From: Kluyvera sp046569695
GTDB lineage: Bacteria; Pseudomonadota; Gammaproteobacteria; Enterobacterales; Enterobacteriaceae
Direction: 5' to 3'
Assembly (NCBI RefSeq): GCF_046569695.1
Contig: NZ_JBKHUI010000021.1
Location: 1 to 64,000 of the forward strand
Length of the DNA stretch: 64,000 bases
Below, one piece after another: positions 8,079 to 16,301 of the stretch. A model generated the notes under the pieces. It had not been told where the DNA came from and did not search any database. It was given only the letters and a program-made list of their open reading frames with translations. How positions within the stretch are numbered: position 1 is the first letter of the stretch; each line of letters opens with the position of its first letter. A program made the translations under genes and the position numbers.

Positions 8079-8723
8079 ATGGAACAAAATAAAGGTTTTT
8101 GGTATGCCGACTGGTCGTTCCCGATCTTCGTTGGTCTGCTCTCCTCCGGCGTGTTCGCCGGGACGCATATGTACTACCTCTACGGCATCGGCGCTTTCAA
8201 CGAAGTGGCCTTCGTGGCGATGCTGAAAGCCGGGATTGATACCGGGGCTTACGGTGCCGTTGCCGCGTTCGGCGCGAGCTTCCTGTTCGCCCGTATCATC
8301 GAAGGTTCGCTGGTGGGGATTCTGGACATCGGCGGCGCTATCCAGACCGGGGTTGGCCTCGGCGTTCCAGCGCTGCTGCTGGGCGCGGGCATCATGTTCC
8401 CGGTGACCAACTTTATCGCCTCCCTGATTACCGGGCTGGTGATTGGTCTGGCGATTGGCTACATCATCATCCTGGCGCGTAAGTTCACCATCAATCAGAG
8501 CGACTCCACCTACGGGGCCGACGTGATGATGGGCGCGGGTAACGCCTCCGGTCGCTTCCTCGGCCCGTTGATTATCCTCAGCGCCATGACCGCTTCGATT
8601 CCCATCGGCGTAGGCTCGCTGATTGGCGCGCTGATTTTCTATGTCTGGCAGAAGCCGATTACCGGCGGCGCCATTCTCGGCGCGATGCTGCTGGGCTCCA
8701 TCTTCCCGGTGGCTATTAGCTGA
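8079..8723 (+). CDS. DUF4310 membrane protein, putative transporter subunit
   Basis: This 214-residue integral membrane protein has about six glycine-rich helices, for example FPIFVGLLSSGVFAG near the N-terminus and LLLGAGIMFPVTNFIASLI in the middle. It is the second membrane partner in the SFCGS cluster. It starts 12 bases after the DUF4311 gene with GGGAG as ribosome site. Repeated G-x-x-x-G spacing suggests tight helix packing, as in channel or permease subunits. No substrate is known. A REP element after its stop codon may reduce expression of the enzymes downstream relative to the membrane components. Confidence 0.8.
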   Translation: MEQNKGFWYADWSFPIFVGLLSSGVFAGTHMYYLYGIGAFNEVAFVAMLKAGIDTGAYGAVAAFGASFLFARIIEGSLVGILDIGGAIQTGVGLGVPALLLGAGIMFPVTNFIASLITGLVIGLAIGYIIILARKFTINQSDSTYGADVMMGAGNASGRFLGPLIILSAMTASIPIGVGSLIGALIFYVWQKPITGGAILGAMLLGSIFPVAIS

Positions 8724-8734
8724 TAGCGTTTCGT

Positions 8735-8804
8735 TGTAGGCCGGATAAGGCGTAGCCGCCATCCGGCAACGCCGCCTGATGGCGCTGCGCTTATCAGGCC
8801 TACA
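8735..8804. repeat. REP/BIME element inside the operon
   Basis: Two facing REP units (TGTAGGCCGGATAAGGCGTA ... GCGCTTATCAGGCCTACA) form a long imperfect hairpin between the DUF4310 gene and the metallohydrolase gene. Its intra-operon position could set the ratio of upstream to downstream message. Confidence 0.9.
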
Positions 8805-8830
8805 CGCCCCCATTCCAACAGGAGAGAGAT

Positions 8831-9964
8831 ATGTTTGATTTACTCCTGCGCCGTGCGCGCCTCGTCGACGATACCCTGACTGATATCGCCATCAAGGACG
8901 GTTCAATCGCGGCGCTGGGCGAGATTAGCGCGCCTGCCCTGAAAACCATCGACCTTGACGGCAAATACTACGCCAGCGCTGGCTGGATTGACTCCCACGT
9001 CCACTGCTACCCGAATTCACCGATTTATCACGATGAACCAGACAGCGTCGGTATCGCCACCGGTGTCACCACCGTGATTGATGCTGGCAGCACCGGGGCC
9101 GACGACGTGGATGATTTCTACCAGTTGACCCGCAAAGCCGCGACCGAGGTCTATGCGCTGCTCAACATCTCCCGCGTCGGGCTGATTGCCCAGAACGAAC
9201 TGGCCAATATGGCCAATATCGATGCGGAAGCGGTGAAGCAGGCGGTGGCGCGCCACCCGGACTTTATCGTTGGCCTGAAAGCGCGCATGAGCAGCAGCGT
9301 GGTCGGCGAAAACGGCATTACGCCGCTGGAGCGTGGTAAAGCCATCCAGAAAGAAAACGGCGACCTGCCATTAATGGTGCACATTGGCAACAACCCGCCA
9401 AACCTCGATGAAATTGCCGAGCTGCTGAGCTCCGGCGACATCATCACCCACTGCTACAACGGTAAACCAAACCGCATTCTGACGCCGGAAGGCGAACTGC
9501 GCGGCTCCATCGTGCGTGCCTTAAAGCGCGGCGTGCGCCTCGACGTCGGCCATGGCACCGCCAGCTTCAGCTTTGAAGTGGCCCGCAGGGCGATTGCGAT
9601 GGGCATTCTGCCGCACACCATCAGCTCCGATATCTACTGCCGTAACCGTATCGACGGCCCGGTGCGTTCGCTGGCGCTGGTGATGTCGAAGTTCCTCGCC
9701 ATCGGTATGTCGCTGCCGCAGGTTATTGACTGCGTCACCGCCCATGCCGCCGACGGCCTGCGCCTGACTCGTAAAGGGCAACTGGCGGTGGGCTATGACG
9801 CAGACCTGACGCTGTTTACCGTTGCCCAGACCCCAACGGTGCTGGTGGATGCGGAAAAAGAGAGCCTTCAGGCTGACAAGATTTTGCTGCCGCTTGCCGC
9901 GATCCGCGCGGGCAAGGGCTATCTGACCGAACAAGGGAGTGCGGAAAATGCCTTCGATTTTTGA
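8831..9964 (+). CDS. Amidohydrolase/deacetylase family metallohydrolase
   Basis: The 377-residue protein has the TIM-barrel amidohydrolase plan. The HxH pair is at residues 56 and 58 (DSHVHCYPN). A candidate carboxylated lysine lies in VGLKARMSSS. Metal-ligand histidines follow in LMVHIGNN and ITHCYNG, and the catalytic aspartate in TISSDIYC. It resembles enzymes annotated as dihydroorotase-like or N-acetyl-amino-acid deacetylases. With DgaE and KDGP-aldolase homologues next, it may remove an acyl group from an N-acylated amino-sugar acid. The stop codon lies 16 bases inside the next gene. GGAGAGAG provides a strong ribosome site. Confidence 0.88.
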   Translation: MFDLLLRRARLVDDTLTDIAIKDGSIAALGEISAPALKTIDLDGKYYASAGWIDSHVHCYPNSPIYHDEPDSVGIATGVTTVIDAGSTGADDVDDFYQLTRKAATEVYALLNISRVGLIAQNELANMANIDAEAVKQAVARHPDFIVGLKARMSSSVVGENGITPLERGKAIQKENGDLPLMVHIGNNPPNLDEIAELLSSGDIITHCYNGKPNRILTPEGELRGSIVRALKRGVRLDVGHGTASFSFEVARRAIAMGILPHTISSDIYCRNRIDGPVRSLALVMSKFLAIGMSLPQVIDCVTAHAADGLRLTRKGQLAVGYDADLTLFTVAQTPTVLVDAEKESLQADKILLPLAAIRAGKGYLTEQGSAENAFDF

Positions 9965-11066
9965 GAAATACGATTTAAAACAGGTGATTAACACCTCCGG
10001 CCGTATGACGATTCTTGGCGTTTCTACGCCGCGCCCGGAAGTGGTGGAAGCCGCGATGGCGGGCATGAACCAGTACTTCGAGATGAAAGACCTGGTGAAT
10101 AAAACCGGTGCCTACATTGCGAAGCTGCTGGATGTAGAAGGAGCGACCGTTGTCTCCTGCGCCTCCGCCGGGATTGCGCAGTCGGTGGCGGCGGTGCTGG
10201 TAAAAGACAGCGACTGGCTGCTGGAAAACCTGCACGTCACCCCGATTGAAAACAACGAAATCGTGCTGCCGAAAGGCCACAACGTCAACTTCGGCGCACC
10301 GGTCGGCACCATGGTGGCGCTGGGCGGCGGCAAGCTGGTGGAAGCGGGCTACGCCAACGAATGCTCTGCCGACCAGCTGGCGGCAGCTATCACCCCGCGT
10401 ACCGCAGCCATTCTGTACATTAAATCCCACCACTGCGTGCAGAAAAGCATGCTCAACGTGGCGCAGGCCGCGGCGGTCGCGCGTAGCCACAACCTGCCGC
10501 TGATTGTTGATGCGGCGGCGGAAGAAGATTTACAGGCCTACTACCGCGCGGGCGCAGACCTCGTTATCTACAGCGGCGCGAAGGCCATTGAAGGGCCAAC
10601 CAGCGGGCTGGTGATCGGTAAAACCCAGTATGTGGAGTGGGTCAAACGTCAGTCTAACGGCATTGGTCGTGCGATGAAGGTGGGCAAAGAGGGCATTCTT
10701 GGCCTGACCTGCGCCATTGAACATTACCTGACGGCGACCAAAGAGAGCGGCGAAGAGATGGTGGCGAAAATGACCCCGTTCATCAATCAGCTTAATACGC
10801 TCAACGGCGTGACCGCCCGCGTGGTGTGGGACAGCGCGGGCCGCGACATTGCGCGCGCCGAGATTAAATTTGATGAAGCCGTGACCGGCGTCCACACCGG
10901 CGACCTGGTGGCGGCGCTGAAGCAGGGCGAATACGCCATTTACTTCCGCGGCTACAAGGCCAACGAAGGCATTATCGAAGCCGATGTCCGCAGCGTGGAT
11001 GCGCAGCAACTGGAGATTGTCTCCCGTCGTATTGCTGAAGTCTTAAACCAGGAGAAAAAAGCATGA
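9948..11066 (+). CDS. DgaE-type PLP-dependent ammonia-lyase
   Basis: DgaE of Salmonella converts D-glucosaminate 6-phosphate to 2-keto-3-deoxygluconate 6-phosphate plus ammonia. This 372-residue homologue has the fold-type I PLP features: D188 (LPLIVDAAAEED) for the pyridine nitrogen and the Schiff-base lysine K212 in IYSGAKAIEGP. The ATG at 9948 follows the GGGAGTGCGGAAA region and is preferred to the GTG at 9939 because the family begins MPSIFEKY. It overlaps the upstream gene by 17 bases and the aldolase by 4 (ATGA), so the three are translationally coupled. The exact substrate in this operon is an inference. Confidence 0.9.
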   Translation: MPSIFEKYDLKQVINTSGRMTILGVSTPRPEVVEAAMAGMNQYFEMKDLVNKTGAYIAKLLDVEGATVVSCASAGIAQSVAAVLVKDSDWLLENLHVTPIENNEIVLPKGHNVNFGAPVGTMVALGGGKLVEAGYANECSADQLAAAITPRTAAILYIKSHHCVQKSMLNVAQAAAVARSHNLPLIVDAAAEEDLQAYYRAGADLVIYSGAKAIEGPTSGLVIGKTQYVEWVKRQSNGIGRAMKVGKEGILGLTCAIEHYLTATKESGEEMVAKMTPFINQLNTLNGVTARVVWDSAGRDIARAEIKFDEAVTGVHTGDLVAALKQGEYAIYFRGYKANEGIIEADVRSVDAQQLEIVSRRIAEVLNQEKKA

Positions 11067-11803
11067 AACTGACCCCAAACTTTTACCGTGACCGCGTCTG
11101 CCTGAACGTTCTGGCAGGCAGCAAGCAGAACGCCAGCGAGATTTATGAAGCGGCGGAAGGTCATGTGCTGGTGGGCGTGCTCTCCAAAAACTATCCGGAC
11201 ATCGCCAGCGCGGTGGCCGATATGCGTGAATACGCAAAGCTGATTGATAACGCGCTGTCTGTTGGCCTGGGCGCAGGCGACCCGAACCAGTCGGCGATGG
11301 TCAGCGAAATTTCCCGCCAGGTTCAGCCACAGCACGTAAATCAGGTCTTCACCGGCGTCGGCACCAGCCGTGCGCTGCTGGGGCAGAACGAGACCGTGGT
11401 CAACGGTCTGGTGTCGCCAACCGGCACCGTCGGCATGGTCAAAATCTCCACCGGCCCGCTGTCCAGCAACGCGCCGGACGGCATTGTGCCGCTGGAAACG
11501 GCGATTGCCCTGCTGAAAGATATGGGCGGTAGCTCGATTAAATACTTCCCGATGGGTGGCCTGAAGCATCGCGATGAGTTTGTTGTGGTAGCCGAAGCCT
11601 GCGCGCGCCATGATTTCTGGCTGGAGCCAACTGGCGGCATTGACCTCGACAACTACGGTGAAATCCTGAAAATTGCGCTGGATGCTGGAGTTAGCAAAAT
11701 TATCCCCCATATTTATAGCTCGATTATTGATAAGGCGAGCGGGAATACGCGTCCGGCGGATGTGCGTCAGCTGCTGGATATGACGAAACAGCTTGTTAAG
11801 TAG
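11063..11803 (+). CDS. KDGP aldolase (DgaF type)
   Basis: The 246-residue protein matches the DgaF family, which splits 2-keto-3-deoxy-6-phosphogluconate to pyruvate and glyceraldehyde 3-phosphate. Characteristic blocks are the N-terminal YRDRVCLNVLAGS, VGLGAGDPNQ, FTGVGTSRALLG and KYFPMGGLKHRDE, where a Schiff-base lysine is expected, then EPTGGIDL near the C-terminus. Coupled by ATGA to the lyase, it supplies the last step, so the operon ends in central metabolism. No transporter of the known dgaABCD mannose-type PTS is present; the SFCGS/DUF431x set occupies its place. Confidence 0.9.
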   Translation: MKLTPNFYRDRVCLNVLAGSKQNASEIYEAAEGHVLVGVLSKNYPDIASAVADMREYAKLIDNALSVGLGAGDPNQSAMVSEISRQVQPQHVNQVFTGVGTSRALLGQNETVVNGLVSPTGTVGMVKISTGPLSSNAPDGIVPLETAIALLKDMGGSSIKYFPMGGLKHRDEFVVVAEACARHDFWLEPTGGIDLDNYGEILKIALDAGVSKIIPHIYSSIIDKASGNTRPADVRQLLDMTKQLVK

Positions 11804-11812
11804 TGCGATTAG

Positions 11813-12015
11813 CCCCCTCACCCCGGCCCTCTCCCCATAGGGGAGAGGGAGAAAACCTACCGTGCCTTTTGCGCCGAACGTGCGTAAACGCGCCGAACGG
11901 TCCCCTCGCCCCTTTGGGGAGAGGGAGAAAACCTATCGTGCCTTTTGCGCCGCTCGTGCGTAAACGTGCCGAACGGTCCCCTCGCCCCTTTGGGGAGAGG
12001 GTTAGGGTGAGGGGA
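11813..12015. repeat. GC-rich repeat, copy B, with 76-bp tandem duplication
   Basis: The CCCTCACCC / GGGTGAGGG hairpin unit seen at 2712 is expanded here. Two tandem copies of about 76 bp (11851-11926 and 11927-12002), each ending CCCCTTTGGGGAGAGGG, differ at about five positions. The whole element is bounded by complementary CCCCTCACC and GGTGAGGGG arms. Confidence 0.85.
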
Positions 12016-12046
12016 AAAACCCCCACCGAACCATCAAGGAGTCACT

Positions 12047-13198
12047 ATGCAAACCGCTCGTCACCTGCTTGTTGCTTCACTCCCTCTGCTTGCCGCCAGC
12101 GCCGCCGCGCAAACCCAGTACGCCTGGGTGGGAACCTACAACCCTAACGGCGAAGGTCTGTACCGTTTTACCGTCGATGGCAAAACCGGCGAGCTGCGCG
12201 ATAAAGCGCTCGTCAGTGCGCTGCCGAACGTCGCGCAGCTGACCGTCAGCCAGGATGGCAAAACCCTGTACGCCGCCAGCGAAGTAGAAAAAGGTGTGGT
12301 GCAGGCGTGGCGCATTGCCGCGAGCGGTGAGCTCAGCGAGCTGAATCAGGTAGCTTCCGGTGGCGCGGGGCCGGTCTATCTCTCGCTGACGCCAGATGGC
12401 CGCCATCTGCTGGTCGCCAACTACGTGAGTGGCTCAATTGCTGTATTGCCAGTGAAAGAGGACGGCAGCCTGGGTGAGGCGGTAGATGTGCATCAGGATC
12501 AAGGCCCCGCTGGCGCAGCGCGACCGGCTGCGGCGGCAGAAGGCAGCTTTGCGGTCAGCGATCATAACGGCCCGCATGCCCATATGATCTCGGCCGATCC
12601 GAGCGGGCAGTTTGTCTTCTCCACCGATCTGGGGCTCGACCGCATCTATCAGTACCGGATGGACAGCTCCAGCGGCAAGCTGACGCCGAACGACCCGCCG
12701 TTTATCGCCGCATCGTCCGCCGGGGCGGGGCCGCGACATTTTGTCTTCACCCCTGCCGGGAATGGATTATGGTTGATTAACGAAGAAGCTTCCACGCTGA
12801 CCTTTTATCACCTCGATAAACAGAGCGGACTGCTGCGCGAAGGGAAAACGGTCTCTGCCTTACCAAAAGAGTACAAAGGCACCAGCTTTGCCGCCGGTCT
12901 GGTATTAAGCCAGGACGGCAAGCAGCTGTACGTCGCTAACCGCTTACACAACAGTATCGCCCACTTTACCGTGATGGCCGATGGCAGCCTGAAACATCAG
13001 GATGACATCTGGACGCGTGGCGACTATCCGCGAACGTTAACGCTGGATAAGCAAGGGCACTGGCTCTATGTGATGAATCAGCGTAGCGACAATATCACCC
13101 GCTTTAGCGTCGCGCCGAAGGACGGAAAACTGACGTTCTCCCCGGACTACACCCCGGTTGGCAGCCCATCCCAGATGGTGATTTCTGCCACCCCTTAA
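12047..13198 (+). CDS. Periplasmic lactonase-family beta-propeller protein
   Basis: The 383-residue protein has a cleavable signal peptide (about 21 residues, ending SAAA before QTQYAWVGTY). A seven-bladed propeller of the Pgl/YbhE lactonase family follows: repeated TVSQDGKTLYAASE-type blades, the SDHNGPHAHMISADPSGQ block, and GPRHFVFTPAGNGLWLINE. Cytosolic relatives hydrolyse 6-phosphogluconolactone; an exported version more likely opens an aldono-lactone or related ring before uptake. It follows the dga-type genes across a repeat and precedes their presumed regulator by 22 bases, so it probably serves the same pathway. CAAGGAGTC is the ribosome site. Confidence 0.8.
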   Translation: MQTARHLLVASLPLLAASAAAQTQYAWVGTYNPNGEGLYRFTVDGKTGELRDKALVSALPNVAQLTVSQDGKTLYAASEVEKGVVQAWRIAASGELSELNQVASGGAGPVYLSLTPDGRHLLVANYVSGSIAVLPVKEDGSLGEAVDVHQDQGPAGAARPAAAAEGSFAVSDHNGPHAHMISADPSGQFVFSTDLGLDRIYQYRMDSSSGKLTPNDPPFIAASSAGAGPRHFVFTPAGNGLWLINEEASTLTFYHLDKQSGLLREGKTVSALPKEYKGTSFAAGLVLSQDGKQLYVANRLHNSIAHFTVMADGSLKHQDDIWTRGDYPRTLTLDKQGHWLYVMNQRSDNITRFSVAPKDGKLTFSPDYTPVGSPSQMVISATP

Positions 13199-13220
13199 GC
13201 CGTAACAGGAAGGAACCGAC

Positions 13221-15131
13221 GTGAGATTTCCCAATCAACGTTTAGCGCAACTCTTTACTCTGCTGCAAAACGAAACGCTGCCGCAGGATGAACTGGCGCA
13301 GCGCTTGTCGGTTTCGACCCGTACCGTGCGCGCCGATATCACGGCACTGAATGAGCTGCTGATGAACTATGGCGCACAGTTTGTGCTGGCTCGCGGCAGC
13401 GGTTATCAGCTGAAGATTGACGATCCTTCTCGCTATCAGACGCTGGAAGAGACAGCGCCTAAACCGCAGCACATTCCCCGCACCGCGCAGGATCGCATTC
13501 ACTTTCTGCTGGTGCGTTTTCTGACGTCGGCGTTCTCTATCAAGCTTGAGGATCTCGCCGATGAATGGTTTGTCAGCCGCGCGACGCTGCAGGGCGATAT
13601 GGTAGAGGTGCGCGAGCGCTTTCAGCGCTATCAGCTGACGCTCGAAACGCGCCCGCGCCATGGCATGAAGCTGTTTGGCAGCGAAGTGTCGATTCGCGCC
13701 TGTCTGACCGACCTGCTGTGGGAGTTAAGCCAGCAGGGACCGCTCAATCCGATGATCCGCCAGGAAGCGTTTGATGACAGCGTGCCAGCCACGCTGGAGG
13801 CCGTGCTGGAAGAGACGCTGGTGCGTCATCATGTGCGCCTGACCGATGTCGGGGAGCGCTTTATCTGCCTGTACGGTGCGGTCGTCGCACGCCGCGTAAG
13901 TGACGGCTATCCGCTGGCGGATTTCAGCGCCGAAGAGGTCGCGCAGAACGTGCGTGATGTCGCTCATGACGTGGCCAGCGCGCTGCAAAAGCTCACCGGA
14001 AAACCGTTCTCTCAGGCCGAAGAAGCCTGGCTGTGCGTGCATCTTGCTGCGCGGCAGGTTCAGGACGTCGACCCGGAAACCATCAGCGCCGACGATGACG
14101 AAGCGCTGGTGAACTACATCCTGCGCTATATCAACCAGCAGTATAACTACAACCTGCTGGATGACGCGCAGCTGCACGCGGACCTGCTGACCCACATTAA
14201 GACCATGATCACCCGCGTGCGCTACCAGATTATGATCCCCAACCCGTTGCTCGATAACATCAAGCAGCACTACCCGATGGCGTGGGATATGACGCTGGCG
14301 GCGGTTTCAAGCTGGGGGAAATATACCCCCTACACCATCAGCGAAAACGAAATCGGTTTTCTGGTGCTGCACATCGGCGTGGGGTTAGAGCGCCACTACA
14401 ATATCGGCTACCAGCGCCAGCCAAAGGTGCTGCTGGTATGCGATGCCGGTAACGCCATGGTGCGGGTGATTGAAGCCATTTTGCAGCGCAAATACCCGCA
14501 GGTGGAGATTGCCGCCACTCTATCCCAACGTGAGTACGAACAGCTGGAAAGCGTGAGCGAAGATTTTGTCATTTCCACGGTGCGCATCAGCGAAAAAGAG
14601 AAGCCGGTCGTCACCATTTCACCGTTCCCTACGGACTACCAGCTGGACCAGATTGGCAAGCTGGTGCTGGTCGACCGCACCCGCCCGTGGATGCTGAACA
14701 AATTCTTCGACGCCGCCCATTTTCGGGTTATCGACGGCCCGATGGACCAACAGACGCTGTTTGCCGAACTCTGCCAGCAGCTTGAGCAGGAAGGGTTTGT
14801 CGACGAAGCATTCCACGCTTCGGTGGTGGAGCGTGAAGCCATTGTCAGCACCATGCTCGGCGATGGCATTGCATTGCCGCACGCCCTCGGGCTGCTGGCG
14901 CAAAAAACCGTGGTCTACACCGTCATTGCCCCTCAGGGCATCGCCTGGGGCGACGAAACCGCCCACATCATCTTCCTGCTGGCAATTAGCAAAAGCGAGT
15001 ATGAAGAGGCGATGGCTATCTACGATATTTTCGTCACCTTCCTGCGCGAACGCGCCATGACGCGCCTCTCTGCAACCCGCAGCTTTGATGAGTTTAAAGC
15101 GGTAGCGATGGAGTGCGTCAGCCGGTTTTGA
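13221..15131 (+). CDS. PRD/EIIB/EIIA transcriptional regulator (ManR/MtlR type)
   Basis: The 636-residue protein has an N-terminal helix-turn-helix (residues about 5-60, QDELAQRLSVSTRTVRADI), a second HTH region, two PRDs (about 165-275 and 285-390), a GatB-like EIIB domain with phosphocysteine C407 (LLVCDAGNAM) and an EIIA domain with H554 (IALPHALG). Annotation pipelines often call such proteins BglG antiterminators, but the N-terminal HTH rather than a CAT RNA-binding domain points to a DNA-binding activator. It starts with GTG after AGGAAGG, 22 bases past the lactonase gene. The palindrome at 6166 is a plausible target. Its activity is expected to follow PTS phosphorylation. Confidence 0.88.
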   Translation: MRFPNQRLAQLFTLLQNETLPQDELAQRLSVSTRTVRADITALNELLMNYGAQFVLARGSGYQLKIDDPSRYQTLEETAPKPQHIPRTAQDRIHFLLVRFLTSAFSIKLEDLADEWFVSRATLQGDMVEVRERFQRYQLTLETRPRHGMKLFGSEVSIRACLTDLLWELSQQGPLNPMIRQEAFDDSVPATLEAVLEETLVRHHVRLTDVGERFICLYGAVVARRVSDGYPLADFSAEEVAQNVRDVAHDVASALQKLTGKPFSQAEEAWLCVHLAARQVQDVDPETISADDDEALVNYILRYINQQYNYNLLDDAQLHADLLTHIKTMITRVRYQIMIPNPLLDNIKQHYPMAWDMTLAAVSSWGKYTPYTISENEIGFLVLHIGVGLERHYNIGYQRQPKVLLVCDAGNAMVRVIEAILQRKYPQVEIAATLSQREYEQLESVSEDFVISTVRISEKEKPVVTISPFPTDYQLDQIGKLVLVDRTRPWMLNKFFDAAHFRVIDGPMDQQTLFAELCQQLEQEGFVDEAFHASVVEREAIVSTMLGDGIALPHALGLLAQKTVVYTVIAPQGIAWGDETAHIIFLLAISKSEYEEAMAIYDIFVTFLRERAMTRLSATRSFDEFKAVAMECVSRF

Positions 15132-15163
15132 GAGGCGTTATCCAGAATGTAATGTAATTCAAG

Positions 15164-15185
15164 TGTAATGCTATAATGCATTACA
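15164..15185 (+). promoter_or_regulatory. relBE promoter with operator straddling the -10 box
   Basis: A TATAAT box (15172-15177) is flanked by perfect 8-bp inverted repeats, TGTAATGC and GCATTACA. A further TGTAAT half-site lies upstream at about 15148. This is the arrangement expected for autorepression by the RelB-RelE complex. Confidence 0.7.
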
Positions 15186-15208
15186 TCTTTACGCTTTCTG
15201 GAGGCATA

Positions 15209-15451
15209 ATGGCCACGCTCAACGTCCGACTGGACGATAATCTCAAAAAAGAGGCTTATGCCGTGCTGGAAAAACTCGATATCACGCCAACCGAAGCCGT
15301 CCGGCTTCTCTTTCAGTACGTGGCCGAAAATGGGCGCATGCCGGTAAAAACGGTGACCATTAGCGATAGCGAAGAGGCGCTACTGCAAAGCGTTCGGGAG
15401 CGTCTGGCTAATCCGGAGAAGGGCATCAAGGTTAGTCTGGATGACCTATGA
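15209..15451 (+). CDS. relB: RelB-like antitoxin
   Basis: The 80-residue protein is a ribbon-helix-helix antitoxin. The N-terminal ATLNVRLDDNLKKEAYAVLEKL forms the DNA-binding strand and helix, and the C-terminal part (LANPEKGIKVSLDDL) is the toxin-wrapping segment. It aligns with E. coli RelB over its full length. The ATG at 15209 follows TGGAGG; the frame is open a little farther upstream but that stretch is promoter. It overlaps relE by 11 bases, which keeps antitoxin and toxin synthesis coupled. Confidence 0.88.
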   Translation: MATLNVRLDDNLKKEAYAVLEKLDITPTEAVRLLFQYVAENGRMPVKTVTISDSEEALLQSVRERLANPEKGIKVSLDDL

Positions 15452-15725
15452 GCTGGCGTTTGATCCCCGTGCGCTCCGGGAGTGGCACAAGCTCGGTGAA
15501 ACGGTAAAAGCACAGTTTAAAAGCCGTCTGGCAAAGGTGCTGCAGCACCCACAAGTGCCTTCTGCCAGGCTGCATGAATTTCCTGACTGCTACAAAATAA
15601 AGCTCAAAGCGTCTGGGTATCGGCTGGTGTATCAGGTGCGCGACGACGTTGTGGTTGTTTTTGTTATCGCGGTGGGAAAACGAGAAAGGTCAGCCGTTTA
15701 TCAGGATGCACATAAACGACTGTAA
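15441..15725 (+). CDS. relE: RelE-like mRNA interferase toxin
   Basis: The 94-residue toxin cleaves mRNA in the ribosomal A site. It keeps the RelE catalytic pattern: lysines in CYKIKLK, the arginine of SGYRLVYQV, and R plus Y in GKRERSAVY, corresponding to K52, K54, R61, R81 and Y87 of E. coli RelE. It looks intact. The gene ends four bases before the nrdG stop codon from the other strand. Placement between a metabolic operon and nrdG is not the E. coli order, so the pair was probably acquired with or after the dga-type block. Confidence 0.88.
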   Translation: MTYELAFDPRALREWHKLGETVKAQFKSRLAKVLQHPQVPSARLHEFPDCYKIKLKASGYRLVYQVRDDVVVVFVIAVGKRERSAVYQDAHKRL

Positions 15726-15728
15726 CGC

Positions 15729-16193
15729 TTAACGTAGGTGGTGCACCACCTGATTACTGCTGCCGCGCCAGATAAGCGCCGGGTCTTTTAAGTCCTGCAC
15801 AAACTTACCGTCAACCAGCACGTTGATAAGGTCGACGACCTCCATCTGTGCGGCGTTGAGTTCGTCAATCTTGTAGCCGGTCCAGACCCAGATATCTTTG
15901 CCGGGGCATTCGGCGTGGATGCGCTGCACCAGCTTGAGAATTTCCGGCACGTTTTGCGGGTGCAGCGGGTCGCCGCCGGAGAGTGAAATCCCCTGGCGTT
16001 TTACACGGGTGTCGTTCAGGTCGGCGATGATGCGGTCGGCCATCTCGGCGGTAAACGGCTGGCCGGAGTTCACGCGCCAGGTGCTCTTGTTGTAGCAGCC
16101 GGGGCATTCGTGAACGCAGCCAGAAACAAACAGCGTGCAGCGGGTGCCGGGGCCGTTAACGATGTCGACGGGGTAGTATTGATGGTAATTCAT
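15729..16193 (-). CDS. nrdG: Anaerobic ribonucleotide reductase-activating protein
   Basis: NrdG is the radical-SAM activase that installs the glycyl radical on NrdD. The 154-residue protein has the CX3CX2C cluster motif at C26, C30 and C33 (SGCVHECPGCYN) and the GGDP SAM-binding block (SLSGGDPLHPQN). The length equals that of the E. coli enzyme. It lies downstream of nrdD in the same direction, separated by 108 bases that hold a GC-rich repeat; in E. coli the gap is smaller. Confidence 0.96.
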   Translation of the reverse strand: MNYHQYYPVDIVNGPGTRCTLFVSGCVHECPGCYNKSTWRVNSGQPFTAEMADRIIADLNDTRVKRQGISLSGGDPLHPQNVPEILKLVQRIHAECPGKDIWVWTGYKIDELNAAQMEVVDLINVLVDGKFVQDLKDPALIWRGSSNQVVHHLR

Positions 16194-16249
16194 GTTCGCG
16201 TTCCAGATTTTCGGCCGGTATACGGTCGTGCAGCGAGCGGTAAAACGAT

Positions 16250-16288
16250 CCCCTCTCCCCTGAGGGGAGAGGGTTAGGGTGAGGGGGC
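16250..16288. repeat. GC-rich hairpin repeat, copy C
   Basis: A single unit of the CCCTCTCCCC-TGA-GGGGAGAGGG hairpin ending GTTAGGGTGAGGGGG lies between nrdD and nrdG. It matches the outer arms of the copies at 2712 and 11813. Confidence 0.8.
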
Positions 16289-16301
16289 AAACCGCTCGAA
16301 C

